64,000 nucleotides of DNA, from assembly GCA_038503035.1 (NCBI GenBank), contig JAVSML010001000.1:434397-498396 (forward strand), written 5' to 3'. Made by a program: the position numbers and the translations under genes. Shown one piece after another: positions 1-10,875 of this stretch. The notes below the pieces were generated by a model. The model saw only the letters and a list, made by a program, of their open reading frames with translations, did no database searches and was not told the origin of the DNA. Numbering within the stretch: the stretch's first letter is position 1; the number at the start of each line of letters is the position of its first letter. The stretch comes from Crocodylus rhombifer (Eukaryota > Chordata > Crocodylia > Crocodylidae).

Positions 1-319
1 AGGGAGTGCCAGGCAGCAGCAAGGGGGAGTGGCCACTTTTCCCCCATACTGAGCAACAGTTTCTGTCCATCCAGCACTTCTGTTGCTGCTATTTCACATG
101 AGTAGGCAAGTCCAGAGCAGGCATAGGGTGTGCTGGGTCAGGTCTGTAATGCATGATCCTGCTGATCTGTTCTGGTGTGGGTAATTCTGGAGCAGGTGCA
201 GGGCATGCTGGGACTGTGCACTGCCTGCAGTGATGGGATGGTACCACAGGGTGTGTGGGCTCTGGGCTGTTGTGGGTGGTGGCGGGTTCTGACTGGCTCA
301 GGTGGGGTGTGTATGGGAG
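1..319. other. No gene seen
   Basis: Mixed-composition sequence. The open frames through it run on into the adjacent C/A-rich tract and have the biased composition of that tract, so I do not treat them as genes. Confidence 0.5.
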
Positions 320-745
320 GCTCTCTGGCATACCCCACCCTACCCACAAATCCTCGCCCACAAATCCCACAACTACACCCTCTCCCATACACAATCACAT
401 ACCCCACAAACACCACACCCAACCACATCCTCCCCCACACCCCCCAAAACCCCACAACCCTCTCCATATGCAGCCCCCCCACACACCCCTCCCTGCACAC
501 CCCACACCCCCACATCCCCCACACATACACCCCACACACACACACCCAGCCACACACAACCTATAAACCTAATACACACCCCCACACATCCCTACAAACA
601 CCCCCCAGAAACCCCCATACCCACTCACCCATATTCACAAATACTTACACCCCTCATATACACACACATCCACACACACACACCCATAACCCCCCCACAG
701 GCCGCATACCCACCCATCCATTCCCTTTTAGACCCCTCCACACCC
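320..745 (+). repeat. C/A-rich low-complexity tract
   Basis: About 425 bases in which the plus strand is nearly all C and A, with frequent short CCCACA, CACACC and ACCCC units and very little G. The units drift continuously, so this is a degenerate simple repeat and not a clean microsatellite. The long open frames here (Pro/His/Thr-rich on plus, Gly/Val/Cys-rich on minus) follow from the lack of stop-compatible composition and are not evidence of a protein. Confidence 0.85.
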
Positions 746-1212
746 CCCACAATATATAAGAGTAAGTCTTCATTTTGAGCTATTATGCAATTACCTCTAT
801 GTACACGATGCAAACACACACAAATTAGGACAATTTAAAAACAAATAAAATTATTATATTATTATGGATATTTGATTTTTAGTATATAATTTGTTTTTTT
901 CCAGTTCCAAGATGGCAAACCCCCTTCCCAAATGGAGTACTTACAGGGGTGAGGGGAGGGACTTATGATGGCAAAAGTCAGGGGTTAGAGGGCAGGACTT
1001 CTTGTTCCAAGATGGCAACCAGGGGGCAGGGCACCTGTCAAGGGTGGAACTACATTTGTGGCCATTAACAGTTCACCAAAACTCATTAAGCGGTGCTCCA
1101 GCCAAAATAATTGCCCACTCCTGATTTAAAGCCCCTGCCATACGTTATTTAAAGAGTCTGTTTTTAAAGTAGAAGAACATTTAGAATTGATCTGAGCTGT
1201 ACAGCACAAAAT
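746..1212. other. AT-rich spacer with a 14-bp direct repeat
   Basis: No gene seen. The 14-mer TTCCAAGATGGCAA occurs at 905-918 and again at 1005-1018, exactly 100 bases apart, with a weaker related segment (ATGATGGCAAAAG) between them. This suggests an old tandem duplication or part of an unrecognised interspersed repeat. Confidence 0.4.
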
Positions 1213-1308
1213 TGTATAGGGTTTTTTGGATAGGGATGATTGTGCCTCAAGCAGGGGGTTGTACAAGATGATGCTTCCAACCCTACTTCTCTATGATTCT
1301 ATGATTAT
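1213..1308 (+). repeat. CR1 LINE, 3' terminal fragment
   Basis: The segment reads as the 3' untranslated end of a CR1: a 'GGGATGAT...GCAGGGGGTTG...' block followed by 'TTCCAACCCTACTTCT' and the short terminal repeat CTATGATTCTATGATT. The same wording recurs at the 3' ends of the longer CR1 copies in this window. It is 5' truncated to about 95 bases and non-coding. Confidence 0.85.
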
Positions 1309-1496
1309 TCTTTCCTAGTTTTTCCTAGCAAATACAACACCAGGCAAGTTTTCTGAGAGGTTTCAATTCTGTGAAACTGTAAAGTGGCAATTAAATCCCA
1401 TATTGGAACTTACTGATACACTTCTTTGTTTACGCATGTCATTTGCAAACAAGTCAGCAACAATATCAATACAATAGTTACAAGCCAACCATCCTC

Positions 1497-1625
1497 GGAG
1501 TTTTTTACACCTGGCTAGACAAAGCTTTAGCTGGGATGATATAGTTGCTGATGGTCCTGCTTTGAACATGGGATTGAACTCCTGAGGTCCCTGCCGACCT
1601 TAACTTCCTATGAATCTGTGAATCA
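1497..1625 (+). repeat. CR1 LINE, 3' terminal fragment
   Basis: A second short CR1 3' end in the same orientation, about 190 bases after the first. It contains the last ORF2 codons region ('CTGGCTAGACAAAGC'), the 'GGATGATATAGTTG' block, 'CTGAGGTCCCTGCCGACC' and the terminal 'CTATGAATCTGTGAATC'. It ends in a different variant of the 3' repeat from the preceding copy, so it is probably an independent insertion. Confidence 0.85.
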
Positions 1626-2396
1626 GGGTCAAGATCTAATCTCTTGATGATGGATTTGGGCTGTCATATAAAACTGCAGACCGTCTGAATGAAAAACTGC
1701 AGGTTCTATAGTATCCTACAGAAACTTCACAGATTCTTCAGGGCAGGGCATTTTAGTCTCCCATAGCCTTCAACTTTATATGTAATGTATATGATGGGCA
1801 AGGGGGTTTTGTGGTGAATTTTGGGGTATAAAGCACCCTTGTATAGAGTCAGAAAACAGTAAAGCCTATGGCCACCAATCCACATACTTAAATGTGTTTA
1901 AGTATAAGCTTGAGAATAATTTCATAAAGTCAAAGTGAAGCTCTTCCTTCAATATTTTGCTGCATCGTGGCTTAAGTCTGAGATCCCATAAGGTGCTTAC
2001 TTCTCATAGACACCTTCAAAATCTTACCTTAAGTCATTACTTCATTTGTCACTCAGCTGTTGAGACTTTCTTTTTTTAGATAGGAAAAAAATATGAACAA
2101 GGGAACATTATGGCATCATACTTTGAATGGCTTATCAATTACAAGGAATGGACAGATAACATGCTTACATTGATATAATCAGTAATTGCTCCAGCATTTT
2201 CCAGGAACAGATACTGACACCTACACTGGTATAAATGCCTCAAATACAGATTAAAATAATAACAACAACAAAATTGTAGTAAAAATACACCCATGTAAAG
2301 GTGTGGGGAAACACATAACAATTGAACCATTTCTAAATGTCACTAATTAGGAACCAGTTCACATTTTTCACAGATCAGAGATGTCCACAACATAGG
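1626..2396. other. No feature recognised
   Basis: AT-rich sequence with short uncorrelated open frames on both strands. I see no retroelement reading frame, terminal repeat or conserved coding pattern. Confidence 0.4.
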
Positions 2397-3620
2397 GGGT
2401 GCATCTACATGAGATTCTTTACTGTGAAGTAGTGTAGTTTACTGCTCAATAAGCATGTGCGTCTACATGTGTGCATTCTTACTGCACAGTAAACCTTGTT
2501 AATCGCTAATAAATTTTCTACTTGCAAATGCAAGTTACTAACTACTAATTACTAACTGTATACTAACTGAGCTTGTGTAGACACCTGACCAGGAGCAAAT
2601 CTGCTCCCAGTAGGCTGGCCACTGGGGTGTGCTAGATTGCTCCCTGCCTTTGGGAGCTGCCTGCTGCCTTGGCAGACTCCACCACCAGAGCTGGGACCTT
2701 GGTAGCAGAGAGCTCCAAACTTTGCCATCACAATTGGGGAGCAGAGATTCTCTCAGCACCAGCCCTACTACCACAGAGCTGGCATTGGGAGATAAGGATC
2801 TCTCAGCCTGCTGACCCATAACCATGGAGCCAGCACTTGGAGATCCCTGCTGGCAGGGGCTGGGGAGCCTCTTCCCCACTCAGGTCCATGATCAGGAGTT
2901 GGGTGAGGAATAAGGTCTCCAGCCTGTTCCCCATCCAGCTCCATGATCACGGAGCTGAGAAGGAAACAGGTTCTCCAGCCCCCCCACCCCGTGATGGCAG
3001 ATCGAGGGCTGGGGACTGTCTCAGTTGGAGGTAGGTCCCAGCCCCATGCCCCAATCAGGCAATTGAGGCACAGAACTTGGAAAGAGTTGCAGGGTTAGGA
3101 CAGGTCCCAGGCCCCCACCCTGATCTGTCAGTGGGGTAGGTAGCAGTGAGCCCCCAGCTAGATGGGGAATCCCTGCCCAGCTGTGGGCTTACTGCTAGTT
3201 GCTCCACCAGTGGTTCAGAGCAGGGGGCTGGGACCTGCCTCTACCTTGTAGCTCTTTCTAATGCTTAAATGCCCATCAGGGAGCTGGGGCTGGGGGCTCT
3301 CTGCTGCCAGAGCAGGAGGACATTGTCCCTGCCCTAGCAGCAGGCGGGCACCCAAGAGCAGGGAGCAATGTCCCAGCCCTGGCCAGAGGACAGCTGTTTC
3401 CTGTCCCCATGCTCCCTCCCAGCCCCTGGGCTAGCATCTGGTGGCAGCAGGGGCCCACTGCAGGGCCCCAGGAAGCCAGTGCAGTTTGCTACTATTAGCA
3501 GCAAATCTGCTCCCACTTTCTTACATGTTTAGATGCTTGCCCAGGAGCATTTGCTCTTGAGTAGTTTACTCATCTCATGAATAAACTCCTCTAGGATCTA
3601 ACGCACACATAGGAGCACCC
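2397..3620. mobile_element. Chompy/Harbinger-like element, candidate
   Basis: Begins GGGTGCATCTACATGAG and ends with the imperfect complement ...TAGGAGCACCC. The outer parts contain the recurring TTACTGCACAGTAA palindrome (near 2480) and matching TTTACTG stretches; the interior from about 2590 to 3515 is GC-rich and is bracketed by two copies of GCAAATCTGCTCCCA. The same terminal sequence and the TACTGTGCAGTA motif recur at 5.4, 13.5 and 14.1 kb. Chompy is a MITE family described from crocodilians and assigned to Harbinger; I assign this copy by general resemblance only. No transposase frame remains. Boundaries are approximate and no target duplication is clear. Confidence 0.5.
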
Positions 3621-4685
3621 ACAATGCCCTAACATTCTAGGTAGAACAGTCACCTTTTAGGAATTGAAGTGCAGCATGTCTGACACCAGGAGTTGGAAGT
3701 GAACACCCAGCCTAGCACGCCTCACACAGAGAATGCTTGCATTCATGGTTTGATAGTCGCAGAGAGTGGATGATGTGTGGCTAGGGCCTTTTTCACTTTT
3801 TTCCTTTCTCTTCTTTCCTAAATATGAGCTCATTAAGTTTGGTAGCAGTAGTTTGCACTTGACCACACTCTGGCTTGTGTTTGCCTCAGGGTGCCCGCTA
3901 TAGGAATGTTTGGGCAGGGTGGGCAGGGAAGTGGGCATGATGAGGGGCTTTAGTTAACTGGGGAGTGAAGACATAGCTGGTTGTTAGCAAATAGCTTGTA
4001 TTGACCAAGCAGTGCAAGGAAGCTAATCGATAAAACAGTGCCAATGAAAGAAGGAAAAAAAGGGGGATTAGGGGATAACTGAGTATCAGAACAGCCAAAA
4101 GCAGCAGCATGGGGGGTGAGGAGCAATGAAGTGTGGTGTCCTGGAGGACCAATCAGACCTGGGTCACAATGCTTGGTGTCTGCATGTAACATTGACTTGG
4201 TTCACAGTGAAGTGGTTCAAAAGAATACTTGATTTGCCACATACAGTTTTGGACCAATCCAGACAGCTTTAAACCATTTTAGCAGCCTTCTACATCTGTC
4301 CATTTCAGGTTTAAACTGCATTTGAAGTTGTCAGAGTGTTACATGTGCCTTTTCCCTAAGTTGCATCAGTTCAGGTGTCATTTGTCTGCCTGCATCTCAG
4401 GGTAACCGTTTGGTCAATTCAAGCAGACTGTTACCTGTTTCTCCACTACCACCTCGTGGTAAATGTCTGTAACAACACCTGCTGTAAACAGCTGCCCTGC
4501 AATAGCAGTTCATCTACCTGCTCTAGGTCCTGGTATAATTTACATCAGAGTACAAAATCAGTTGAAATTATGCCCAGGGTAATTGCCTAGGCCCAGAGTT
4601 GAGGGACTTAAATAGACAAGGACACAGACAGATGAAGTCAGAGATATGATAAAGGACAGAGGCACACCAGAGAGGATTATGAATA
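3621..4685. other. No gene recognised
   Basis: Unassigned sequence with small open frames on both strands. None resembles a known protein. The part near 4205-4590 ('TTTAAACCATTTTAGCAG', 'AGGTTTAAACTGC') has the look of an old interspersed repeat but I could not define its ends. Confidence 0.35.
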
Positions 4686-4687
4686 TA

Positions 4688-5270
4688 CTATATTTCATGG
4701 TGTATAAGTCAAAGTTTGAAGCCCAATTTTTAACTCTTAAAATTCAACCTCAACTTATACACCATATCACCATCCCCTGCAAGCGGTGCTGGACTCAGTG
4801 CTCAGCTAGTGCAGCCCAGGCAGTGCTGCTCTCAGGGGATGGGGCTACACCAATTAAGCACTATGCCCGGTGCTGTTCACAGGGGATGGGGCCAGGCTCA
4901 GCTGTCATGGTCCCATTCGCTGCAAGTGGTGCTGCCTGAATTGTGTCAGCCAAGCGCTGAGCTCAGTGCTGCTCAGAGAGGATGGGGCCATACCAGCTGA
5001 TTGCTGAGCCCAGCCCCAAGCCTGTTGCTGATCGCAGGGGGTGGGGCTGGGCTCAGTGATCAGCACTGAAGCTAACAGCAGACAGGGCCAGGCTTAGTAC
5101 TCAGCTGGTATCACACAAGTAGTGCCGCTTGCAGGGGATAGGGCCATGCCAACTGAGCACCAAGCTCAGCCTCGACTTATATACTGAGCCTATGAAAATC
5201 CTAAATTTTTGCATCAGAAAACTGGGGTCAACCTATACACCATGGTTGACCTACACAGCATGAAACACAG
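4688..5270. mobile_element. Tc1/mariner-like non-autonomous element with GC-rich repeated core
   Basis: The left end CTATATTTCATGGTGTA and the right end (read on the minus strand) CTGTGTTTCATGCTGTG are inverted repeats, each flanked by TA (4686-4687 and 5271-5272), the target duplication typical of Tc1/mariner transposons. The arms contain the inverted pair 'CAACTTATACACCAT' and 'TCGACTTATATACTGAG'. Between them, about 4780-5150 is GC-rich and made of degenerate units built around 'AGGGGATGGGGC' with roughly 100-base spacing. There is no transposase. Superfamily assignment rests on the TA flanks only, so it is tentative. Confidence 0.6.
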
Positions 5271-5411
5271 TACATAAATAAGCGAACAGTCCCAAGATGT
5301 TGTTACTGACTCCTTTCAGCCAGTGGGTAACCACTGACCTGGCACTTCTTTGAAACCACTTAATTTTCAAGACTCAGTCATGCAAATAAGTTAACTGTGT
5401 GCTTACTTGTA

Positions 5412-6253
5412 AGGCCATAGCTACACATCCTCAATGCCGAGGCCAGCTATGCCATGGTGAGGCATATCTCATTACTAACTCTTGCTCTGCACTCGCCAAA
5501 CTCTGAAAATGAGGCAGTATGACTGGTTTAGATTGGCTCTGATGGTATGCCAAGAGGTATACTCGGGCACATCTGTATGTGAGAACTACTGCACATAAAA
5601 TTAATCTAATGCATGGTAAAGCATCACTGTCTACACATGTGTGGCAATTACTGTGCAGTAGATTAACGTAAAGCACCGTTTCCCAGTATTAGGCAATGCT
5701 GCTTTATGTTAACACACCTGAATGCACATGTAAAAGCTGACCCAGAAGCAAATTGCTCCCGGCCAGCCCAGGTAGCATGGGCCACAACTGCTTCTCATCT
5801 TAGGGGCAGGAGAGGAGCTGTCCCCAGGAGGGGCAGCTGTGAGTGGTGCAGAGCTCAGGACTTGGCCCCAAGCTCCAGGGGAGGGGCAGGGGGGTGAGCT
5901 GTCCCCAGCTCTGTGGGAAATTTGGAACAGAGCCTTGAGATCTGTGCCACTCAGAGCTGTCCCTAGAGCCAGGGACAGACCATGCCTCACCCTCTGGGGC
6001 CCAAGCCTGGCCCCACCATGCCCCCTGCCAGCCCAGGGCTGCCCCCATGCCTCTTGCCAGCCTAGGGCTGGAACCTGGTCAGCTGCAGCTGCAACCTGGA
6101 GCTCCCCTTGACTGCTGCAGTGGGGCAGAGCAGGACAGGAGCAGCCCTGGACTAGGCTGCTCCTGTCAGGCTCAATTTGCTCCCAACCTGGGGGCACATA
6201 TAGATGCACACCTGGAAGCTCAGGCACATTAATTGTACTTGTAGACATACCTC
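5412..6253. mobile_element. Chompy/Harbinger-like element, candidate
   Basis: Left end GGCCATAGCTACACATCC and right end ...CTTGTAGACATACCTC are imperfect inverted repeats of the same kind as at 14094-14454. It has the AATTACTGTGCAGTAGATT palindrome near 5647, then 'GAAGCAAATTGCTCCC' and, on the other side of a GC-rich core, 'CAATTTGCTCCC'. The same core-flanking words occur in the element at 2397-3620, so the two are one family. Overlapping open frames in the GC-rich core (5709-6266 minus and others) are not conserved between the copies and are rejected as genes. Confidence 0.5.
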
Positions 6254-7316
6254 TCAACACCAGCATGGCAGTGTATGCTTTGGGTATCTCTAACCTGGAT
6301 CTGTGGTCTCATTTCGAGGATTTTGGCACATGAGGAGTAAGAGGGAGTGGGTGAGGTTATTTCCCTGTGACAGTAGTCTAGAGAAGCCCCCAATCCCATT
6401 GAAGTTAAGCATGTTGCTGTGTTTGGGCCTAAACTCCTCATTTATTTTTAAACTGAGGAGGGGGAAGTTGAACAGAGAAATTGAGAATCTGGTCCTATGA
6501 TGAACTGTAGCGTCTGCCAGAAAAAGAGACAGGTTTCATGTGCTTTTATGACCAAACTGTCACTCAAATTTGAGATGGCTTTTTAAGAAAGAGTTTCTTG
6601 GCAGAAAGGAGTCAAAAGTTTCTTAAATGTGTTTTCTTATTTAGTAGCTTATGTAGTAACTGATTGGAACAAATCAAGTGGCTCTGTGCATGAAAAGTGT
6701 TGCATGAAACAGCTGTTGTACATACAGCCCAGACACACTAAAATAGACTGTAGGTGACTCAGTGAAAGGGTTGCCCAAAGAGACAAAAGGAGACAGAGTA
6801 GTTGAGTGCAGGATTGTCTTCTTTTGAACTATTAAGTAACATTACTGTCAGAAGCAGAATACTGAACTTGATGGAAGAGTGATCTAATCCAATATGGCAG
6901 ATCCTGTGATCCTTTGAAAATTTTATTATGGGGAAAAATGCATACAGATCTACCAAACTTCTCTTCTTTGTTCTCATAAATGTAAAAGTAATTTAATTTC
7001 AATTTTATGAAATCCTACCCAAGTTATACCCCAATGCATCGTGTTTTAGCAAATGCTTATCAGGGGTTATGTCTTTTTGTGTGGTTAATAGCAGCTCTAT
7101 TTGTGTAATTCAGCTGAAATGATAATAAAACCAGGAAAAAAATAACAGATATATTTATTTGCTGGTGTAACTGGAATAAATTTATTTAACATTTAGTTAC
7201 CCCTAAAAATGTGGAATCTCTCTGCATTTGTGATTCCCCCACTACTTATACTCTTATTGATATCCATTTTCTGTGTTAATTTCTTTCATAAGTATTATCA
7301 TACCGTTTGATCCAAT
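6254..7316. other. No feature recognised
   Basis: Ordinary AT-rich intergenic or intronic sequence. I see no terminal repeats, retroelement frames or coding pattern. Confidence 0.4.
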
Positions 7317-7324
7317 GGTTAGAT

Positions 7325-7623
7325 CAGGGGTGTCAAACTCACCCACATCCCTGGGTCAGATCCAGCCTGCAGGGTTCCTTGTAGGCTGCATACAGACCTA
7401 GCAATGACAGTGGTGGTGGAAGGGTGAGCTGTGACAATGACACAGGGGTTAATGTTGCTACTGCTTGCCCCATTGTGTCTGATGCATTTGCAGCCAGGCT
7501 CCATACCTGAGAAATTGGCAGCAGACCCCACCCCTGCTTGCCCTGCCCTTGAATTGCCATCTCTTTTACGAGCCCTTTTGGCTAAGTGAAACAGCTCTTC
7601 GGGTCATACCTTTGACACCCCTG
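7325..7623. mobile_element. hAT-type MITE
   Basis: Terminal inverted repeats CAGGGGTGTCAAA (left) and TTTGACACCCCTG (right) match perfectly over 13 bases. They are flanked by imperfect 8-bp target duplications GGTTAGAT (7317-7324) and GGTAAGAC (7624-7631), agreeing at 6 of 8 positions. An 8-bp duplication with CAGGGGTG-type ends is characteristic of hAT transposons. The 299-base element has no coding capacity. A related copy is at 9204-9457. Confidence 0.85.
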
Positions 7624-7631
7624 GGTAAGAC

Positions 7632-9195
7632 CATTACATCTTGGTTTTGGATAGCTAGTTCCCTGTATTCTTCTGTTCTGCACCCTAGTTCCAATCCCTA
7701 GGAACAATCATTCCTCCTGATTTAACAGGATGAGCTAAGGTTCAAACATGCATCTTTACAACAGCAGGAAATCTTAATTATGAAAGAAGATGGACCCCAT
7801 GGGCTCTCAAAACAGTCTACAGACTAGACACATGTAATGTACCTGTACAGTGTTTTCTGTAAGCCGTAGAAATATTTCCAGCAAAAGTTAAGCTTAGCTC
7901 ACAGAAGGAACTGTTTTACTTCTTGAGCCCAATGTGCAGCTGCCTTTTATTTTCTTCCCCACGCTTCAGAGTGGATTGTGTAGTGTTCTTGGAGTGGAGT
8001 CACTGCAGTTCAGTATACTCATCTCTGCATCATGAGACAGGCCGTATTGTACTAGTCTTTTTGAAACTATTTTAAGCACTGGGTATGATCAACAACAAAA
8101 GCTCAGTGTTGGCTTGTTGCTAAGCACAGATGGACCATTTCTGGGTGCTACTGTATAGTTTTATAATTTTCTGAATTATTCTGTGAGACAGTCTGTTGTT
8201 TAGTGCTTTGGGATTCAGTTTTGTACAGGCATTCAAAGTTTAAATAAAATGGTTTCCTAGGCTTAAGATATGAAAAAAGCTCCAATTGGTGGCTAAAATG
8301 TTACCACATCACTGGTAAATAATTAGGTGTAGGCTGATGGACAGGTTCTCAGTGATCATACCTCTGTTTTTTGTTTTTATCTTTTCCTCAGGGGAAATCG
8401 CTCACATCAAAGAGGTTAACCAGTCTAGTGCAGTCCTACTAAAAGGATCACCTTGTAGCATGGAAGCAGACTCAAATCATTATACATACTTTGTAGCTCA
8501 CTGATTGCCTGAATCAGAGGACAGTAGAACAAGATGTTGCATGAGCAAGGACCTGACTTGTTTTCTTTTGTGTATACTAAGGCATTACAGACTCCGAGGG
8601 ACTCTCTAACTTTCGATGCCTCCATTTCGAAAATTGTCTGCTCACTTCCTCCTTCATATCAAGCTGGATCTGTGTCTTTTTATTTTCTGCAAGCTCAAGT
8701 ACAGTGAAAAAAGCTTCTGCTAGACACAGTTTATTAAAAAAAATGCCATCAGTCAAAAACTGGAAGAAATGTAAGAAAAATGCATACATATACTAATAAA
8801 TATACATATGATATCACATTTGCTGCACAATAAATTAGCACAGAAGGTTCCATTTCACCTGATGTATTCACATTGAGAAAGAAAGCCTGTGTCTTTGTCT
8901 GTTGTCTATATTCTCTGTTAATGTTTCTTGCATTTATTTTTATACCATATTTAAAAAAGAACACCTTTTACTCCAAATGTATTAAAGTTGATCTTTTCTC
9001 TGTAAATTAGTGTATGTTTATATTGTTGTTTTATCTTTCATTAAAAGATGCAGAATCTCTTTCTTTTGGTACATTTGGGATTTTAATGTTGACCCCTAAG
9101 AAAAACCAGAAAATCACTGTGAAAAGGTTCTGTAAAGGGTAATTCTTTTAAAGTGACTTGGAAATCCTGGACTTTCTAATGCTGTCTCTCAGTGA
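7632..9195. other. Unassigned, holds one candidate exon
   Basis: AT-rich sequence without recognisable repeats. The only feature that stands out is a strong splice-acceptor-like run ending at 8391, followed by a short open frame, listed separately. Confidence 0.4.
8392..8504 (+). other. Candidate terminal exon, unproven
   Basis: A long pyrimidine-rich run (CTGTTTTTTG...CTTTTCCTCAG) ends in AG at 8390-8391. Reading from codon GAA at 8394 (two leading bases GG), the frame stays open for 36 codons to TGA at 8502-8504. I do not recognise the peptide. A frame of this length occurs often by chance, and I see no partner exon, so this is only a place to look for transcript support. Alternative: a decoy acceptor in an intron. 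Confidence 0.15.
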
Positions 9196-9203
9196 CTGTA
9201 AAT

Positions 9204-9457
9204 CAGGGGTGTCAAACCTATGATCTATGGGCTGTATGCATCCTGCAAAGCCATGTTGTATGGCTAACAAGGTCTTTAGAGAGGCAAAGGTAGCAGGGAT
9301 GGGGCTGCCACCAAAATCCAGGGCATAGAGCCCCACTGGAGATGTGTGTCAGGGGTGGAGGCTGTTAACCCCTGTGGTCACAACCATGACTAGATTTGGC
9401 CCATGAAAAGCCCTGCATCCCTATGGGGTGGAGGGCAGGGTGAACTTGACATCCCTG
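9204..9457. mobile_element. hAT-type MITE with perfect 8-bp target duplication
   Basis: Starts CAGGGGTGTCAAACC and ends GACATCCCTG. It is flanked on both sides by the identical octamer CTGTAAAT (9196-9203 and 9458-9465), which is decisive evidence for insertion of a hAT element at this spot. It shares ends and interior words ('GGCTGTATGCATCCTGCA') with the copy at 7325-7623 but is shorter (254 bases). The right terminus has decayed more than the left. No transposase. Confidence 0.9.
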
Positions 9458-9465
9458 CTGTAAAT

Positions 9466-10161
9466 CAAACATGTTTTATTTGCAAGAAAGAAATATTCTC
9501 TTTAACTTAGCACATTCAAGCTAAGTCAGCTTGTACCGTTCATGAAACTAGGTTATTTCCATGTTACTCAACCCATAAATGAATGTTTTGCAGGCAAAAT
9601 TAGACTTGCAAAACACTTGTCTTCAAATTATGTCCCAGTGACAGTGATGTAGCCAGATTGTAATTTAGCAAGTAATTCTGTCAATGTGTAGAAAGAAACA
9701 GGATTTTGCTGTTAGTTCATTTGATTAAATGACCAAATCTGACTGAATACACATGGAGAACACATCTGTTGAGTGAGAAAATATTGTTTTTGCACAATCA
9801 GTTTGGAACTCTCCTTTTATTTTAAAATGACCCCAGATTCAAAAGACTGGTTATGGATATTATTTTCAAAGGGCAGGCCCTGTATGGTAAATGCAATATG
9901 TTTGCATTTAGGGCCAGATCCTATTTTACCTATTAGAGCTTTAACTGACTTAAAAGCCTGAGTGGTGATCCAATTGCACCCTGCTGGAGTTCCGGCAAAT
10001 CCATTAATGAATCTAATTTGTAACTCTAGTCATGTTAGTCTTAAGATTAGGTCACAAAAAATGTAGCAAAGATCAGGAGGACCAATCTTTTGTAGGAGCA
10101 GCTTTTCAGGAACTCATGCAGGGTGGAATAGGATCACACTTATGTACCTAAGTACCTAAGT
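9466..10161. other. No feature recognised
   Basis: AT-rich sequence without detected repeats or coding pattern. Confidence 0.4.
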
Positions 10162-10252
10162 GACCTGAAAAAGGGCACTTGATGCCCAAAAGCTTGTCCA
10201 GTAGCTCTCCCAGATATACAGTTGGTCCAAGAAAAGATGTTATAGAAAAGTC
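10162..10252 (+). repeat. Old SINE or LINE 3' tail-like repeat
   Basis: The order 'GACCTGAAAAAGGGCACTTG', 'GCCCAAAAGCTTGTCC' and 'GTTGGTCCAAGAAAAGATGTTAT' resembles a widespread reptile repeat tail in which an 'AAAGCTTGTC' block is followed by 'GTTGGTCCAATAAAAGATATTA'. I know this kind of tail from turtle and other amniote SINEs or their LINE partners, but I cannot name the family with certainty. I see no clear tRNA-like head upstream. Confidence 0.4.
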
Positions 10253-10489
10253 TTGTCCCTCATACCATTCCTAGATCATCACAACTACAACAACACTCCA
10301 AATCTATTAAGTACACTTAGGGTAGAAACAGACATTGCATTTGTGCCCCATAATGGGGACACAAAAGCCAAGCAAATATGCGTCCATCCTACTTGTGCCA
10401 AAAATTCCAAAAAATTGTGGCCATGATAGGTGGTATCAATTTATGCTGCTTATTGCAGCAGATGTCTGTTAATTTTATAGTGGGATAGT
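10253..10489. other. Possible MITE fragment
   Basis: A segment starting GGGTAGAAACAGACATTGC at 10319 with 'AGATGTCTGTTAATTTTAT' near 10459 has weakly complementary ends (AACAGACAT against ATGTCTGTT). The right boundary is unclear, so this is only a candidate. Confidence 0.3.
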
Positions 10490-10875
10490 GTGGTCAGCCC
10501 AAAGTTGCCTGTGCTCTCCAGTCACCCAGGGCAGGCACTCTTCAGGCTTCAGGGGCCCAATGCTGTGTCCCAGGAATAGGAATCAGTTGGCTGGTGGTCC
10601 CAGCTTTGTGACTGCACTGGAGCATCCAATTCACTTCATAGGAGTCTCCAGAAAGACAACATCTCTGTAAGTGGGAAAAGCCAGAATTTCCCTGCCTACA
10701 GAGATGGGGCAAGCAACACCTGGGATGCACCTCTGCAAATGATGGGATCAATGGGGCAAACAACAGGACATTGGGCAATGTGCATTTCACCCAATGAAGC
10801 AGATCAAGTGTGCCAAGATGAATCTTGGCACAGCTGGTCCACTTCATTATGTGATGGCTATTTCTAACCTTCATC
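10490..10875 (+). repeat. Unclassified interspersed repeat, copy 1
   Basis: Collinear with 29860-30185 in the same orientation. Shared blocks in order are 'ACCCAGGGCAGGCACTC...CAGGCTT', 'GTGGGAAAAGCCAGAATT', and 'ATCAATGGGGCAAACAACAGG...TTTCACCCAATGAAGCAG'. The copies differ at many positions and by indels, so they are old. The minus-strand frame across this copy (10542-10877) is not kept open in the other copy, which argues against a conserved gene. No terminal repeats found. Confidence 0.55.

Noticed and set aside
175..778. Long overlapping open frames on both strands (Pro/His/Thr-rich and Gly/Val/Cys-rich)
   Set aside because: They follow from the C/A-rich low-complexity composition, which contains few stop codons in any frame.
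5709..6266. 185-codon minus-strand frame with overlapping plus-strand frames
   Set aside because: Lies in the GC-rich core of a transposon-like element, is not recognisable, and frames are open on both strands, as expected for GC-rich DNA.
10162..10252. tRNA gene
   Set aside because: No cloverleaf or paired A and B promoter boxes; only the tail of a SINE or LINE-like repeat is visible.
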